Of a stretch of DNA of 64,000 bases, positions 25,460 through 34,022 are shown one piece after another. Below the pieces are notes generated by a model that saw only the letters and a program-made list of their open reading frames with translations, did no database searches and was not told where the DNA came from. Location of the stretch: positions 124,001 through 188,000 of the forward strand of contig QOQU01000003.1 of NCBI GenBank assembly GCA_003327455.1. The letters run 5' to 3'. Position 1 is the first letter of the stretch. Every line of letters starts with the position of its first letter. Source of the DNA: Anaerolineae bacterium. Its GTDB lineage: Bacteria; Chloroflexota; Anaerolineae; Anaerolineales; UBA4823. Both the position numbers and the translations under genes were made by a program.

Positions 25460-25487
25460 ATCCTATCTTTGATGACCTAAACAGCTA

Positions 25488-26240
25488 TTAATAGATCTTC
25501 CTTCGGAATTGGCGGTAAGCTTCATACACGTTTAAATTGTGATTGGAGTCCTTTAAAACATTGGGTGAGATAAAAGTTGGAATATGAATGTTCTGTTGTG
25601 CTAAGAGTTGAGCTGTTTCTGCGACCAACGCCATGGAGATACAGATAGCAGTGATAGTTGAGGAAGCAGCCACAGGTTCTTCCCATCCCTCGATATGGAT
25701 CAAAGAATCTTCGGGAGGAGCCCCATTATCAATCACAATATCTGCCACATCGGCCAGTTTCTTTCCTGACGAGTGGCGTGCAGGATTGTTGCGATAGTTT
25801 GCCAGGGATGTAATTGCAATAACTTTCAAGCCGTGTTCTTTGGCGATCATTGCAGCTTCAATTCCGGCGGCATTCAGACCTCCATGAGAGACAACAATCA
25901 TTGTGTCGCGCGGATCTAAGACGTATGAATCAAGAACATGTTTAACATATCCCTCCTGGCGTTCCAACCATAGAAGTTCTGGAGTGCCACCTGGTCCGAT
26001 CACATTGAACCACATAAGGCGGGTATCATGAATGGGTTGCAATCCAACGAATGAACCGTAGCGAGGAAACACATCCAATACTGGAAGGATAGAATGTCCT
26101 GAACCATAGTAATATACTGCTCGACCTTGGGCAAGTGACTCCGCCATATAGCGGGCAGCTTTTTGGATTGATTCTAAACTTTCGCGACTCAGTTGCTGGA
26201 TCAGTTCTTGGATTTTGGATAGGAAAAGAGAGGCGGTCAT
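25488..26240 (-). CDS. SIS-domain protein (COG4821 type), copy 1
   Basis: A 250-aa single SIS-domain protein, first gene of the sugar operon. Visible are VYYYGSGHSILPVLDVFPRYG near residue 40 and IVVSHGGLNAAGIEAA as the phosphosugar loop, with the Ser replaced by His-Gly-Gly. It is clearly paralogous to the next gene but quite diverged, so the pair may form a heteromer or act on two substrates. AGGAG lies 12 bases before the ATG. An AT-rich region with an inverted repeat precedes it and probably holds the operon promoter and GntR operator. Confidence 0.8.
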   Translation of the reverse strand: MTASLFLSKIQELIQQLSRESLESIQKAARYMAESLAQGRAVYYYGSGHSILPVLDVFPRYGSFVGLQPIHDTRLMWFNVIGPGGTPELLWLERQEGYVKHVLDSYVLDPRDTMIVVSHGGLNAAGIEAAMIAKEHGLKVIAITSLANYRNNPARHSSGKKLADVADIVIDNGAPPEDSLIHIEGWEEPVAASSTITAICISMALVAETAQLLAQQNIHIPTFISPNVLKDSNHNLNVYEAYRQFRRKIY

Positions 26241-26304
26241 GGATGAAGTTACTCCTGATAAGGAATAGAATGGTGTAACGTCGAAAGATTATATAATATT
26301 ATAA

Positions 26305-26322
26305 GGTTATGTTGTTATAACC
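26305..26322 (-). promoter_or_regulatory. Inverted repeat, candidate GntR operator
   Basis: GGTTAT-N6-ATAACC lies in the AT-rich region upstream of the first SIS gene, beside TATAAT-like sequences. Its position suggests the operator of the GntR regulator in this operon. The half-site resembles the AT-rich sites of HutC-type regulators, but no second identical copy is obvious. Confidence 0.45.
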
Positions 26323-26373
26323 ATTATAAAGAAAAAACGAGATTTTTGCAAGGGTGAAAATTCAATCCTGAGA

Positions 26374-26408
26374 TAAAAATGCCTGCCCTGCATTGCGAGG
26401 ACAGGCAT
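26374..26408 (-). terminator. Intrinsic terminator after ftsH
   Basis: On the minus strand ATGCCTGTCC (26408-26399) pairs with GGGCAGGCAT (26388-26379) over 10 positions with one G-U, followed by a T run. It lies 17 bases past the ftsH stop. Confidence 0.85.
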
Positions 26409-26424
26409 GTGCTGGGTTTATCAA

Positions 26425-28314
26425 CTATGCTGGTTGTCCGACGGGTTGTTGGTTTTGCCCCACCGGCACTGGCGTGCCTCCATTTTTACTGAATGGAGGA
26501 GGAAAGATCGCTTCGAACTCTTCGCGCGAGATGGTCTCCACCTCCAGAAGGCGCTGGGCGACGGCATCCAGTTTGTCTCGGTATTGAATGAGGATCGCTT
26601 TAGCGCGTTCGTAAGCCTGATTGACCAGCTTACGCACTTCTTCATCGATCTTTTGTGCCACGGCTTCAGAGTAGTCGCGTTGTTCGGCAATTTCCCGCCC
26701 GAGGAAGATTAACTCTTCCTTTTGACCGTAAACAAGCGGTCCTAATTCTTCACTCATGCCGAGGCGGGTGACCATCGAACGAGCCATGCGGGTTACTCGC
26801 TCCAGATCATTGGCTGCGCCAGAAGTAATGTCATCGAAAACCAGCTCTTCTGCGGCGCGTCCGCCCAGTAAACCGACCATGTCAGCGATCATCTTCTTGC
26901 GCGGCATCAGCGTGCGGTCTTCTTCGGGCAATGCCATGGTGTAGCCCCCAGCCATGCCGCGGGCAATGATCGAAACCTTATGCACCGGATCGGCTTCGGG
27001 CAGCGCGTTCATGACCACGGCATGACCGGCTTCGTGGTAAGCCACGATGCGCTTTTCCTCTGCGCTGATCAGCCGACTCTTGCGTTCAGGACCAGCAATC
27101 ACCCGCTCAATTGCTTCTTCCAGTTCTGCCTGCCCGATCATTTTCTTGTTGCGCCGCGCGGCGAGAATGGCCGCTTCGTTCACCAGGTTTTCCAAATCTG
27201 CGCCGACAAAGCCCGGTGTTGAGCGGGCAATGACAGCCAGATCGACATCCGGCGCCAGCGGTTTGCCGCGCGTGTGAACTTTCAGGATCGCTTCGCGGCC
27301 GCGCATATCGGGGCGGTCAAGGATCACCCGCCGGTCGAAGCGCCCAGGGCGCAACAAGGCTGGGTCGAGGATATCCGGGCGGTTGGTGGCAGCGACAATG
27401 ATCACATTCGTATCGGTATCGAAGCCGTCCATTTCGACCAACATCTGATTGAGGGTTTGTTCACGCTCATCGTGACTGCCGCCCAAACCGGCGCCGCGCT
27501 GACGACCCACAGCGTCGATCTCATCCACGAAAACGATGCACGGCGAATGCCGCTTGGCTTGATCGAAAAGATCGCGCACGCGGCTGGCGCCGACACCCAC
27601 GAACATCTCAACGAACTCCGAGCCGGAGATCGAGAAGAACGGCACCCCTGCTTCACCGCTTACCGCTTTGGCAAGCAAAGTCTTGCCGGTGCCGGGTGGC
27701 CCAACCAGCAAAACCCCCTTCGGAATGCGCGCCCCGAGCGAGATGAATTTCTCCGGCTCGCGCAGAAACTCGACCACTTCCTGGAGTTCTTCTTTCGCTT
27801 CTTCTACCCCGGCTACATCCTGGAAGGTGACTTTAGGTTGGTCGCCGGTAAACATGCGCGCTCTGGATTTGCCGAAGGACATGGCGGCATTGTTGCTACC
27901 CTGCGCCTGACGAAAGACAAACCAGAACACCCCGGCCAGAAACAGAAACGGCAAGACATAACCGAGAATGGTCGCTAATCCGACCCAGGGCGAAGGAGGT
28001 TTTACTTCTATTTTGATGTTGCTTGCCGCTAACTGTTCGGTGCTAACCCCGAAGGCTTTGAGTTGTTCAACCAGCGTTGTTTCGGACTCTTTATGGGAAT
28101 AGCGCTCTGTGCCATCTGCATAAATCACCCGCAGCCGATTGTTGTCCTCGACAATGCGTTCTACCAGTCCACTTTGAATGTCGTTGGCAACTTTGTTAAT
28201 TGGGATAACTTCCTGCGTTGTGGGACTCTGTTGGAACTGGTATACCACCAGGACGATAATCGCCACAAACAACAGGAGATATACCAGAGAAGATCGATTA
28301 CGAGACGGGTTCAC
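26425..28314 (-). CDS. ftsH: ATP-dependent zinc metalloprotease FtsH
   Basis: Membrane-anchored AAA+ protease that degrades unfolded and regulatory membrane or cytosolic proteins; 629 aa. The N-terminal transmembrane segment is at about residues 8-25 and a second near 110-130. Walker A GPPGTGKT, Walker [10 protein letters not shown], the SRH region, and the zinc site HEAGH follow in family order. The start is GTG at 28314 with GGAGG 6 bases upstream. A minus-strand TATAAT at 28355-28360 is the likely -10. It ends with a Gly/Pro/Gln-rich tail and an intrinsic terminator, so it is monocistronic. Confidence 0.97.
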   Translation of the reverse strand: MNPSRNRSSLVYLLLFVAIIVLVVYQFQQSPTTQEVIPINKVANDIQSGLVERIVEDNNRLRVIYADGTERYSHKESETTLVEQLKAFGVSTEQLAASNIKIEVKPPSPWVGLATILGYVLPFLFLAGVFWFVFRQAQGSNNAAMSFGKSRARMFTGDQPKVTFQDVAGVEEAKEELQEVVEFLREPEKFISLGARIPKGVLLVGPPGTGKTLLAKAVSGEAGVPFFSISGSEFVEMFVGVGASRVRDLFDQAKRHSPCIVFVDEIDAVGRQRGAGLGGSHDEREQTLNQMLVEMDGFDTDTNVIIVAATNRPDILDPALLRPGRFDRRVILDRPDMRGREAILKVHTRGKPLAPDVDLAVIARSTPGFVGADLENLVNEAAILAARRNKKMIGQAELEEAIERVIAGPERKSRLISAEEKRIVAYHEAGHAVVMNALPEADPVHKVSIIARGMAGGYTMALPEEDRTLMPRKKMIADMVGLLGGRAAEELVFDDITSGAANDLERVTRMARSMVTRLGMSEELGPLVYGQKEELIFLGREIAEQRDYSEAVAQKIDEEVRKLVNQAYERAKAILIQYRDKLDAVAQRLLEVETISREEFEAIFPPPFSKNGGTPVPVGQNQQPVGQPA

Positions 28315-28354
28315 TTAAACCTCCAAATTCCATTCCAGAAGCATTTCCAATCTG

Positions 28355-28360
28355 ATTATA
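28355..28360 (-). promoter_or_regulatory. -10 box of the ftsH promoter
   Basis: TATAAT on the minus strand, 40 bases before the GTG start, with TTCCAT at the -35 distance (17-base spacer). The rest of the fabH-ftsH gap shows no terminator. Confidence 0.5.
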
Positions 28361-28511
28361 CCAATCTCTAAACAGGAATGGAATAAATTGGAGTAATTGA
28401 GAGCGATTTCTAACGTCTCTCTAACGATTAATTGCGGCTGGAAATAGAGATGGCGACCAGACTAAAAACGTCGCACGGGATAAATTGTAACGCTTCTTCA
28501 AGTGCCAGAGG

Positions 28512-29621
28512 CTAGGCTGCGTTTTTACCCCATAACAAGCCTTCCAGGCGGCGCCATAGGCGCAGAAGGCGGGAACGCAAACGGGCAAACCAGCGGTAAC
28601 GGCGCGGGTAGACGCGTTTCTTGACCGGCAGTGGTCCACTCCATCTGGCAAGCACAGCTCCCCAGGTCAGGCCAGCGCCAAAGCCAACAAATACCACGGT
28701 ATCGCCGGCTTTGAGTCTACCCTCCTGAATGGCTTCGCAGGTGGCAATTGGCACCGAAGCGGTCGAGGTATTGCCATAGCGATGAATATTGGAGATGATT
28801 TTCTCCGGGGGAAAATTGAGATTTTTTGCGGCTGTCTCGATGATCCGTTGGTTGGCTTGATGCGGAATGATGATTTGGACATCTTGAAGAGTTAAATTGG
28901 CTTTCTGGACGACCTCCAGGGTGGCTTGAGTCATGACACGCGTCGCGAAGCGGAAGACTTCGCGACCGTTCATACGGATAAAATGTTGCCCGTTTTGTAC
29001 GGTATTCAGGTTGGCGGGCATTTTGCTTCCTCCGGCTGGAAGCGTGAGTAATTCTGCGCCGGAGCCATCCGAGCGCATCACCCCGGAGAGAATGCCTCCA
29101 AACTCTTCGCTTGCCTGAAGTACGAAGGCACCGGCTCCATCCCCAAAGAGAATACAGGTATTGCGGTCGCTCCAATCAACAAAACGCGAGAGGGTTTCGG
29201 CGCCAATCACCAGGACTGTGTTGACCGAGCCGCTGCGAATTGCCGCCGCAGCCATATCCAGGGCGAAGATAAAGCCGGTACAGGCGGCCGATAAATCAAA
29301 TGCTCCGGCGCGTTTGGCGCCAATTTGATCCTGGACAATGCAGGCCGTTGCTGGGAAGATGTGCTCTGGAGAAGATGTTGCAACGATAATCAAATCTACA
29401 TCTAGAGGATGCACGTTGGCAACTTCTAACGCTTTAATTGCCGCTTGAACCGCCAGAGAAGCTGAAGAATCGTTCTCGGCGGCAATTCTCCGTTCAGAAA
29501 TGCCGGTGCGCGAGACAATCCACTCATTCGAGGTCTCGACCATCTTTTCCAGATCGGAGTTGGTTAATACTTTTTGCGGAATCGCCATCCCCCAACCGGT
29601 GATGTGGGCGTATCTTGCCAT
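28512..29621 (-). CDS. fabH: 3-oxoacyl-ACP synthase III (FabH) with a basic C-terminal tail
   Basis: Starts fatty acid synthesis by condensing acyl-CoA with malonyl-ACP. The catalytic triad is visible: Cys in SAACTGF, His in IPHQANQRI and Asn in HRYGNTSTAS. FabH normally ends just after GFGAGLTWGA, at about 325 residues. Here about 40 more residues follow, rich in Arg, Trp and Leu (for example RRYRWFARLRSRLLRLWRRL), which should form a cationic amphipathic helix. It starts 5 bases after fabF, so the two form an operon. The role of the tail is unknown; membrane association is inferred. Confidence 0.93.
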   Translation of the reverse strand: MARYAHITGWGMAIPQKVLTNSDLEKMVETSNEWIVSRTGISERRIAAENDSSASLAVQAAIKALEVANVHPLDVDLIIVATSSPEHIFPATACIVQDQIGAKRAGAFDLSAACTGFIFALDMAAAAIRSGSVNTVLVIGAETLSRFVDWSDRNTCILFGDGAGAFVLQASEEFGGILSGVMRSDGSGAELLTLPAGGSKMPANLNTVQNGQHFIRMNGREVFRFATRVMTQATLEVVQKANLTLQDVQIIIPHQANQRIIETAAKNLNFPPEKIISNIHRYGNTSTASVPIATCEAIQEGRLKAGDTVVFVGFGAGLTWGAVLARWSGPLPVKKRVYPRRYRWFARLRSRLLRLWRRLEGLLWGKNAA

Positions 29622-29626
29622 GCGAG

Positions 29627-30868
29627 TTACTCCTGAAACTGGCCGAGAATGATCGAGGCGTTGTGTCCGCCAAAGCCAAAGGAGTTAGACAGGATATGTT
29701 TCACCATTACCGCCCGCCCACGATTGGGCACATAATCTAAATCACATTCGGGATCAGGAGTCTCATAGTTTATCGTCGGAGGGATGAATTGGTGTTCGAG
29801 GACCAGTACACAGATGACAGCCTCCAATGCACCCGAGGCGCCCAGCAAATGGCCGGTCATGGATTTGGTTGAGGAGACCGGCACTTTGTAAGCCTGTTCA
29901 CCAAATACCGTCTTAATTGCGGCGGTTTCGCTTTTATCGTTAAGTGGCGTGCTGGTGCCATGCGCATTGATGTAATCAATCTGGTCAACCGATAGATTGG
30001 CGTTTTCGAGAGCCTGGCGCATGCACAACGCTGCCCCGTAACCGTTTTCAGCCGGGGCTGACACGTGATAGGCGTCGTTGGTATGCCCATACCCACAGAT
30101 CTCCGCCAGAATGGTGGCGCCCCGTCCTTTGGCAAAGTCCAGTTCTTCCAACACCAGCACGGCTGCCCCTTCTCCCATCACAAATCCGTCCCGATGCAGG
30201 TCAAATGGGCGCGAAGCGCGCGGTGGGTCGTCGTTGCGGGTGGAGAGGGCACCCATGACGTTCATGCCCGCCATTGCCACCGGTAGGATGGCAGCTTCGC
30301 TTCCACCGGCCAGCATAACATCGGCCTGTCCCCGGCGGATCATTTCGGTTGCTTCGCCGATAGCATTGTTTCCCGTTGCGCAGGCTGTGATGACTGCCAG
30401 GTTAGGACCGCGCAGACCAAATTGAATCGCAACCATACTGCCGGCGCTATCAGGTAACATCATTGGCACCAGGAAAGGACTGACTCGACTGGGACCCCTC
30501 TCTAGAAACACCTGATATTGTTCGATCAGGGTGTGGATGCCACCAATGCCGGTGCCGATCACAACGCCAATGCGATCCCGGTTCGAGTCATGGATGGTGA
30601 GTTGGGCCTGATCGAGAGCTTGCTGGGCAGCCGCCAGTGCAAATTGGGTATAGCGATCCATCTTGCGCGCTTCACGGTTTCCAAACAGAGCTACGGGATC
30701 GAAATTTTTCACTTCGGCAGCAATTTTGGACTTATGTTCTGACGCGTCAAAATGGGTGATGGGACCTACTCCCGAAATTCCTCTGGATATGGACTCCCAA
30801 AGGGAATGAATATCATTGCCCACCGGGCTGATACAGCCTAAACCGGTAACAACGACCCGTCGGCGCAT
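29627..30868 (-). CDS. fabF: 3-oxoacyl-ACP synthase II (FabF)
   Basis: Elongating beta-ketoacyl-ACP synthase; 413 aa, normal length. The catalytic Cys is in ITACATGNNAIGEA, and the two His residues are in NAHGTSTPLND and KSMTGHLLGASGA. GGAGG precedes the ATG. It is first in the fabF-fabH pair; no acpP, fabD or fabG is adjacent. A perfect palindrome overlapping a -10-like box lies 13-28 bases upstream and could be a repressor site. Confidence 0.96.
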   Translation of the reverse strand: MRRRVVVTGLGCISPVGNDIHSLWESISRGISGVGPITHFDASEHKSKIAAEVKNFDPVALFGNREARKMDRYTQFALAAAQQALDQAQLTIHDSNRDRIGVVIGTGIGGIHTLIEQYQVFLERGPSRVSPFLVPMMLPDSAGSMVAIQFGLRGPNLAVITACATGNNAIGEATEMIRRGQADVMLAGGSEAAILPVAMAGMNVMGALSTRNDDPPRASRPFDLHRDGFVMGEGAAVLVLEELDFAKGRGATILAEICGYGHTNDAYHVSAPAENGYGAALCMRQALENANLSVDQIDYINAHGTSTPLNDKSETAAIKTVFGEQAYKVPVSSTKSMTGHLLGASGALEAVICVLVLEHQFIPPTINYETPDPECDLDYVPNRGRAVMVKHILSNSFGFGGHNASIILGQFQE

Positions 30869-30880
30869 AGTTTCCTCCGT

Positions 30881-30896
30881 AAATTTCTCGAAATTT
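30881..30896. promoter_or_regulatory. Palindrome upstream of fabF, candidate operator
   Basis: AAATTTC-TC-GAAATTT (as read on the plus strand) is a perfect 7+2+7 inverted repeat. It overlaps a minus-strand TAAAAT box (30895-30900) that could be the -10 of the fabF-fabH operon, with TTAACG 16 bases further upstream as a weak -35. Confidence 0.45.
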
Positions 30897-31023
30897 TAAT
30901 CAAGGTAATGCCAGCGTTAAGCAGTTGGCCCACAATTGACCTTGCCAGAATTGATCCGGCTGGTGTATTGAAGGACTGATTTATTCTGTATGCTTAACCC
31001 CCAGACAGGCTAATCGAGGCGCG

Positions 31024-32217
31024 CTAATTTCTCAGGAAGCGTTCTTGATTCTGAACAATCTGGCGAATATGGATACGATCGTGAGAGGCAATGATACTGC
31101 TCAGTTCTTGTAAACTGGTGGGACCAAAGATCGCATGACGCACCTTTCGAGCCCAGATGTCTGGGGAGAATTCCTGGAGAATTCGGATCAGTTCAAGACG
31201 CGCGTCCATAAATTCCCTCAAGGCTTGTTCTCCACTTTGTTGCCGATAGTTGCGCTGTTCCGCCCATTGATCGGTATCAACGCCAGCAATAAATGGATTG
31301 GGGGACTCGATGGCTTTGCGAAGGCGCGGCAGGTTGACCTCAATTTCCACATCCCTGAGATGACATAAGATTTCTGTCTGACACCATTCGTTATGCGCAA
31401 AGCGTGTGTTCCAATGCTCGCCAGGGAGTTTATTGCATAACATCGGCAGAGCTGCAACGGTAGATTTTAAAACCGCCAGGATTGCTTCTGGAGAGGAAAA
31501 TTCTGGAATCATCACTTCGGCTGGTGTCTGATCGATCCAGTTGATCACATGGGTTAAATTACCGCTGTCGGATGCTGATGAATTGGAGATGGGAGATACA
31601 AGAAAGGTTTGGATGCCGATCTTTCTAGCCGGCAGAATATCCATCTCAAGGTCGTTGCCAACCATCAGGGCACCCTGTTCGCGCCATCCATCCCGCGCCA
31701 GCAGTTCGGTGAAAAATGCGGGGTTGGGTTTGGCAAAGTGGAAGGTTTCGTAAGAGGCGATGATCCGAAAGAGCGGGATACTATTACCCAACCCTGCCCA
31801 TTTCAAGCGATGTAAGTTGGCAAGCAGCGGGAATAATGGATTGGTGGCAAGAATGAGGTCGTAATTCCGCTGCAGGGCCTCATTGACCAGTTCCACTGCA
31901 CCCGGCATTGGTCGGGTTAACCCTTGCAGTTGGTTAAAATGATTTTGGTAGAAATCTTCGATCTCCTGATGAACCTGCTTTTCCTCGATCCCTAAGGCCG
32001 GATAGAAAGCCTGGTCAAAGGTCTCTTTCAGTGTGCGATCGGGGCGATCGTTCGCAACCATGATCTGAGTCGCCCGCATAAGTTGCTTGACCAGATGGTC
32101 TGGGGATACCTTCTCGGCCAGGTGTTTTGACAATGCCTGAAGGTAGGCAGGGATGAAGGTCGCCATATCATTCTGAAGCAGGGTGTCATCAAGGTCAAGC
32201 AGCAGTGTTAGCGTCAT
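31024..32217 (-). CDS. HAD-family hydrolase fused to a DinB-like domain
   Basis: A 397-aa two-domain protein. Residues 1 to about 220 are a haloacid-dehalogenase phosphatase: DLDDTLL (nucleophile Asp and acid Asp), the ATNP motif, the Lys in FAKPNP, and MVGNDLEMDI. Residues from about 240 are a four-helix DinB/YfiT-like region, with ending SIIASHDRIHIRQI that matches the metal-histidine helix of that family. The frame opens further upstream, but the ATG at 32217 has CGGAGAAG before it. It overlaps the Cys-rich gene by 23 bases and belongs to the efp operon. The substrates of both domains are unknown. Confidence 0.8.
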   Translation of the reverse strand: MTLTLLLDLDDTLLQNDMATFIPAYLQALSKHLAEKVSPDHLVKQLMRATQIMVANDRPDRTLKETFDQAFYPALGIEEKQVHQEIEDFYQNHFNQLQGLTRPMPGAVELVNEALQRNYDLILATNPLFPLLANLHRLKWAGLGNSIPLFRIIASYETFHFAKPNPAFFTELLARDGWREQGALMVGNDLEMDILPARKIGIQTFLVSPISNSSASDSGNLTHVINWIDQTPAEVMIPEFSSPEAILAVLKSTVAALPMLCNKLPGEHWNTRFAHNEWCQTEILCHLRDVEIEVNLPRLRKAIESPNPFIAGVDTDQWAEQRNYRQQSGEQALREFMDARLELIRILQEFSPDIWARKVRHAIFGPTSLQELSSIIASHDRIHIRQIVQNQERFLRN

Positions 32218-32548
32218 CGTCTTCTCCGGGTAGTGCGAAAGGCAAAGGATGGCATTCACCACAGCCTACATAGGGTTCTGAGACAACCCGTTCGGTTTTG
32301 GTGCAGTATGCCGTCACCTGCACCTGTTGTTTCAAAAAGGGGAAAGGTCGCGTCAGACGTGGTTTTAGCTCCATATAGGAACAGGCGTTTGCCAGACGAA
32401 TATCAGGCACCGGGCAAGTCTGGCACAGATTGGGTTTCCAGGGCAATGGTGGTAGAGCAGCGGCAAGCAAGCGGCACTCTTCGATCTTGCGACCGCGAAA
32501 ATAATCCCCATAAAAATAGGGGCATTCTTTACCGGCGGGAGTTTTCAT
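32195..32548 (-). CDS. Cysteine-rich protein of unknown function
   Basis: A 117-aa protein that I do not recognise. It has eight cysteines at 9, 25, 42, 45, 56, 82, 96 and 99, including two CxxC pairs (42/45 and 96/99). That spacing suggests bound zinc or an iron-sulfur cluster. The last 20 residues are acidic. It overlaps the efp stop by four bases (ATGA) and overlaps the HAD-DinB gene by 23 bases, so all three are translated from one message. No signal peptide or membrane segment is seen. Confidence 0.75.
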   Translation of the reverse strand: MKTPAGKECPYFYGDYFRGRKIEECRLLAAALPPLPWKPNLCQTCPVPDIRLANACSYMELKPRLTRPFPFLKQQVQVTAYCTKTERVVSEPYVGCGECHPLPFALPGEDDDANTAA

Positions 32549-33105
32549 CAGACGCGGGTTACATAAGAACCGTTGCGAGTGTCAATGCGGATCGTGTCGC
32601 CCACCTCGACAAAATTCGGCACTTGCACTTGCAAGCCGGTCTCGGTGGTCACTCGCTTGGTGACCCCTGTAGCGGTATCACCCCGCACGGCTACCTCGGC
32701 TTCAGTTACCACCATATCCACGGTAACCGGTAACTCAATGTCAATCGGTTCGCCGTTGTAAAAGGTGAGTTTTAGCTCAAGCCCTTCTTTCAGATAGCCG
32801 GCATTTTCGCCGATCACTTCAGCAGGAATTGCTGGTTGGTCGAAAGTTTCTGTATCCATGAAGTGATATAGACTACCATCAAAATACAGAAATTGGACGT
32901 TATGGTAGTCCAGACGAACATCCTGCACCCGGTCGCCTGAAATAAAAGTCTTTTCCAGCGTTGCCCCGCTACGCAAATCGCGAGCTTTAACCCGGATGGT
33001 AGCTTTGCCACGGCCAGGTTTATGATGTTCGTATTCGAGAACTTTGTACAGGTTCCCGTCAAGTTCGAAGGTAACCCCTTTGCGCAAGTCGTTTACATCG
33101 ATCAT
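32548..33105 (-). CDS. efp: Translation elongation factor P with arginine at the tip
   Basis: Relieves ribosome stalling at polyproline stretches; 185 aa with the three beta-barrel domains of EF-P. The tip loop in domain I reads HKPGRGKA, so the residue that enters the peptidyl-transferase centre is Arg32, not the Lys of beta-lysylated (E. coli) proteins. Arg32 is rhamnosylated by EarP in Pseudomonas and relatives; no earP is in this window. AGGCAATCT before the ATG is a weak ribosome site. A strong promoter, TTGTCA-N17-TATAAT, lies upstream. It is the first gene of a three-gene operon. Confidence 0.95.
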   Translation of the reverse strand: MIDVNDLRKGVTFELDGNLYKVLEYEHHKPGRGKATIRVKARDLRSGATLEKTFISGDRVQDVRLDYHNVQFLYFDGSLYHFMDTETFDQPAIPAEVIGENAGYLKEGLELKLTFYNGEPIDIELPVTVDMVVTEAEVAVRGDTATGVTKRVTTETGLQVQVPNFVEVGDTIRIDTRNGSYVTRV

Positions 33106-33140
33106 AGATTGCCTTTCTGATTAAGTAGAGATTTTTTGTG

Positions 33141-33169
33141 ATTATATTCCAGCCTGATGGGCATGACAA
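33141..33169 (-). promoter_or_regulatory. Promoter of the efp operon
   Basis: On the minus strand TTGTCA (33169-33164), a 17-base spacer and TATAAT (33146-33141) make a near-consensus promoter, 35 bases before the efp ATG. Confidence 0.75.
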
Positions 33170-33240
33170 GTGTCAGGCTAATAAGGGATTGGGGAATGTG
33201 GTAAACTAAACGCTAGGTTACCGTGTTGTGAAAGGAGAGC

Positions 33241-33618
33241 ATGAAGAAAAAGATCGTCTATATCGAAGATGAGCCAGAGATGATCGATTTGGTGCGCCTG
33301 ATCCTCGGTCGCAAAGGCTATGAAGTGCTTGGCGCCAATGGCGGACGAGAAGGCATGCGGGCTATCTTATCTGAGCAGCCAGATTTGGTTTTACTGGACC
33401 TGATGATGCCGGATATGGATGGCTGGGATGTCTATCATCAGTTGCGCGCTGATGAACGCACCAGGTCTTTACCGGTGATCGTCATAACGGCACGGGCGCA
33501 GAACATCGACCGCGTTTTGGGATTGGAAATTGCTAAGGTGGACGATTATCTTTCCAAGCCCTTTACTCCCCAGGAGCTTCTGGATAGCGTGGCAAAAGTT
33601 CTGGCTGAAGAAAGCTAG
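33241..33618 (+). CDS. Single-domain response regulator
   Basis: A 125-aa CheY-like receiver with no output domain. The acidic pair is in YIEDEPE, the phosphoacceptor Asp in LVLLDLMMPDMDG (about residue 54), Thr in VITARA and Lys in LSKPFTP. AAGGAG precedes the ATG and a TAAACT -10-like box lies about 34 bases upstream. No histidine kinase is adjacent, so its partner is unknown. The next gene starts 9 bases after it. Confidence 0.92.
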   Translation: MKKKIVYIEDEPEMIDLVRLILGRKGYEVLGANGGREGMRAILSEQPDLVLLDLMMPDMDGWDVYHQLRADERTRSLPVIVITARAQNIDRVLGLEIAKVDDYLSKPFTPQELLDSVAKVLAEES

Positions 33619-33627
33619 CCTGACTGG

Positions 33628-34011
33628 ATGTTTATGCGTTCGCCGGATTGGGTAAGGGTTGGGCGAGAGCGTGAGCCCCTGGAACCGCCGTTGTCCCTGA
33701 AAGTCTGTCGCACATTCTGGTCACGCGGCCGTGGATATCTTTTTTTACCTCCGCCGTCGCCCGGTGTGGGATTACTCTTCTGGTATCCTCAAGCGAGCCG
33801 GCTGGGATCGTCGATTCATATGCTGGGTGTCTCTTTCCCACTGGCGGTGATCTGGCTGGACGAAAACCGGCGGGTGGTCGATCGCAAAATTGCTCGCCCG
33901 TGGCAGATCGCCCTCATCCCCCAAAGAGCTGCCCAATTCATCATTGAATGCCATCCACAGCGTCTCGATGACTTTTCTGAAGGAGAATTAATTGACTTTC
34001 TTGTTGGGTAG
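33628..34011 (+). CDS. DUF192-family protein
   Basis: A 127-aa protein. The C-terminal part (SIHMLGVSFPLAVIWLDENRRVVD and AAQFIIECHPQRLDDF, each a short stretch) carries the DUF192 pattern of small beta-rich, probably secreted or surface proteins. No clear signal peptide is seen here. The start is uncertain; ATG 33628 and 33634 are both possible. It is between a receiver protein and a cell-wall peptidase and is likely cotranscribed with both. Function unknown. Confidence 0.72.
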   Translation: MFMRSPDWVRVGREREPLEPPLSLKVCRTFWSRGRGYLFLPPPSPGVGLLFWYPQASRLGSSIHMLGVSFPLAVIWLDENRRVVDRKIARPWQIALIPQRAAQFIIECHPQRLDDFSEGELIDFLVG

Positions 34012-34022
34012 GTGTTTGCAAT

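Noticed and set aside
27274-27978. A 234-codon plus-strand frame inside ftsH
   Set aside because: It is antisense to the AAA+ domain of FtsH, whose codons are clearly conserved. There is no ribosome site or known domain in the antisense product.
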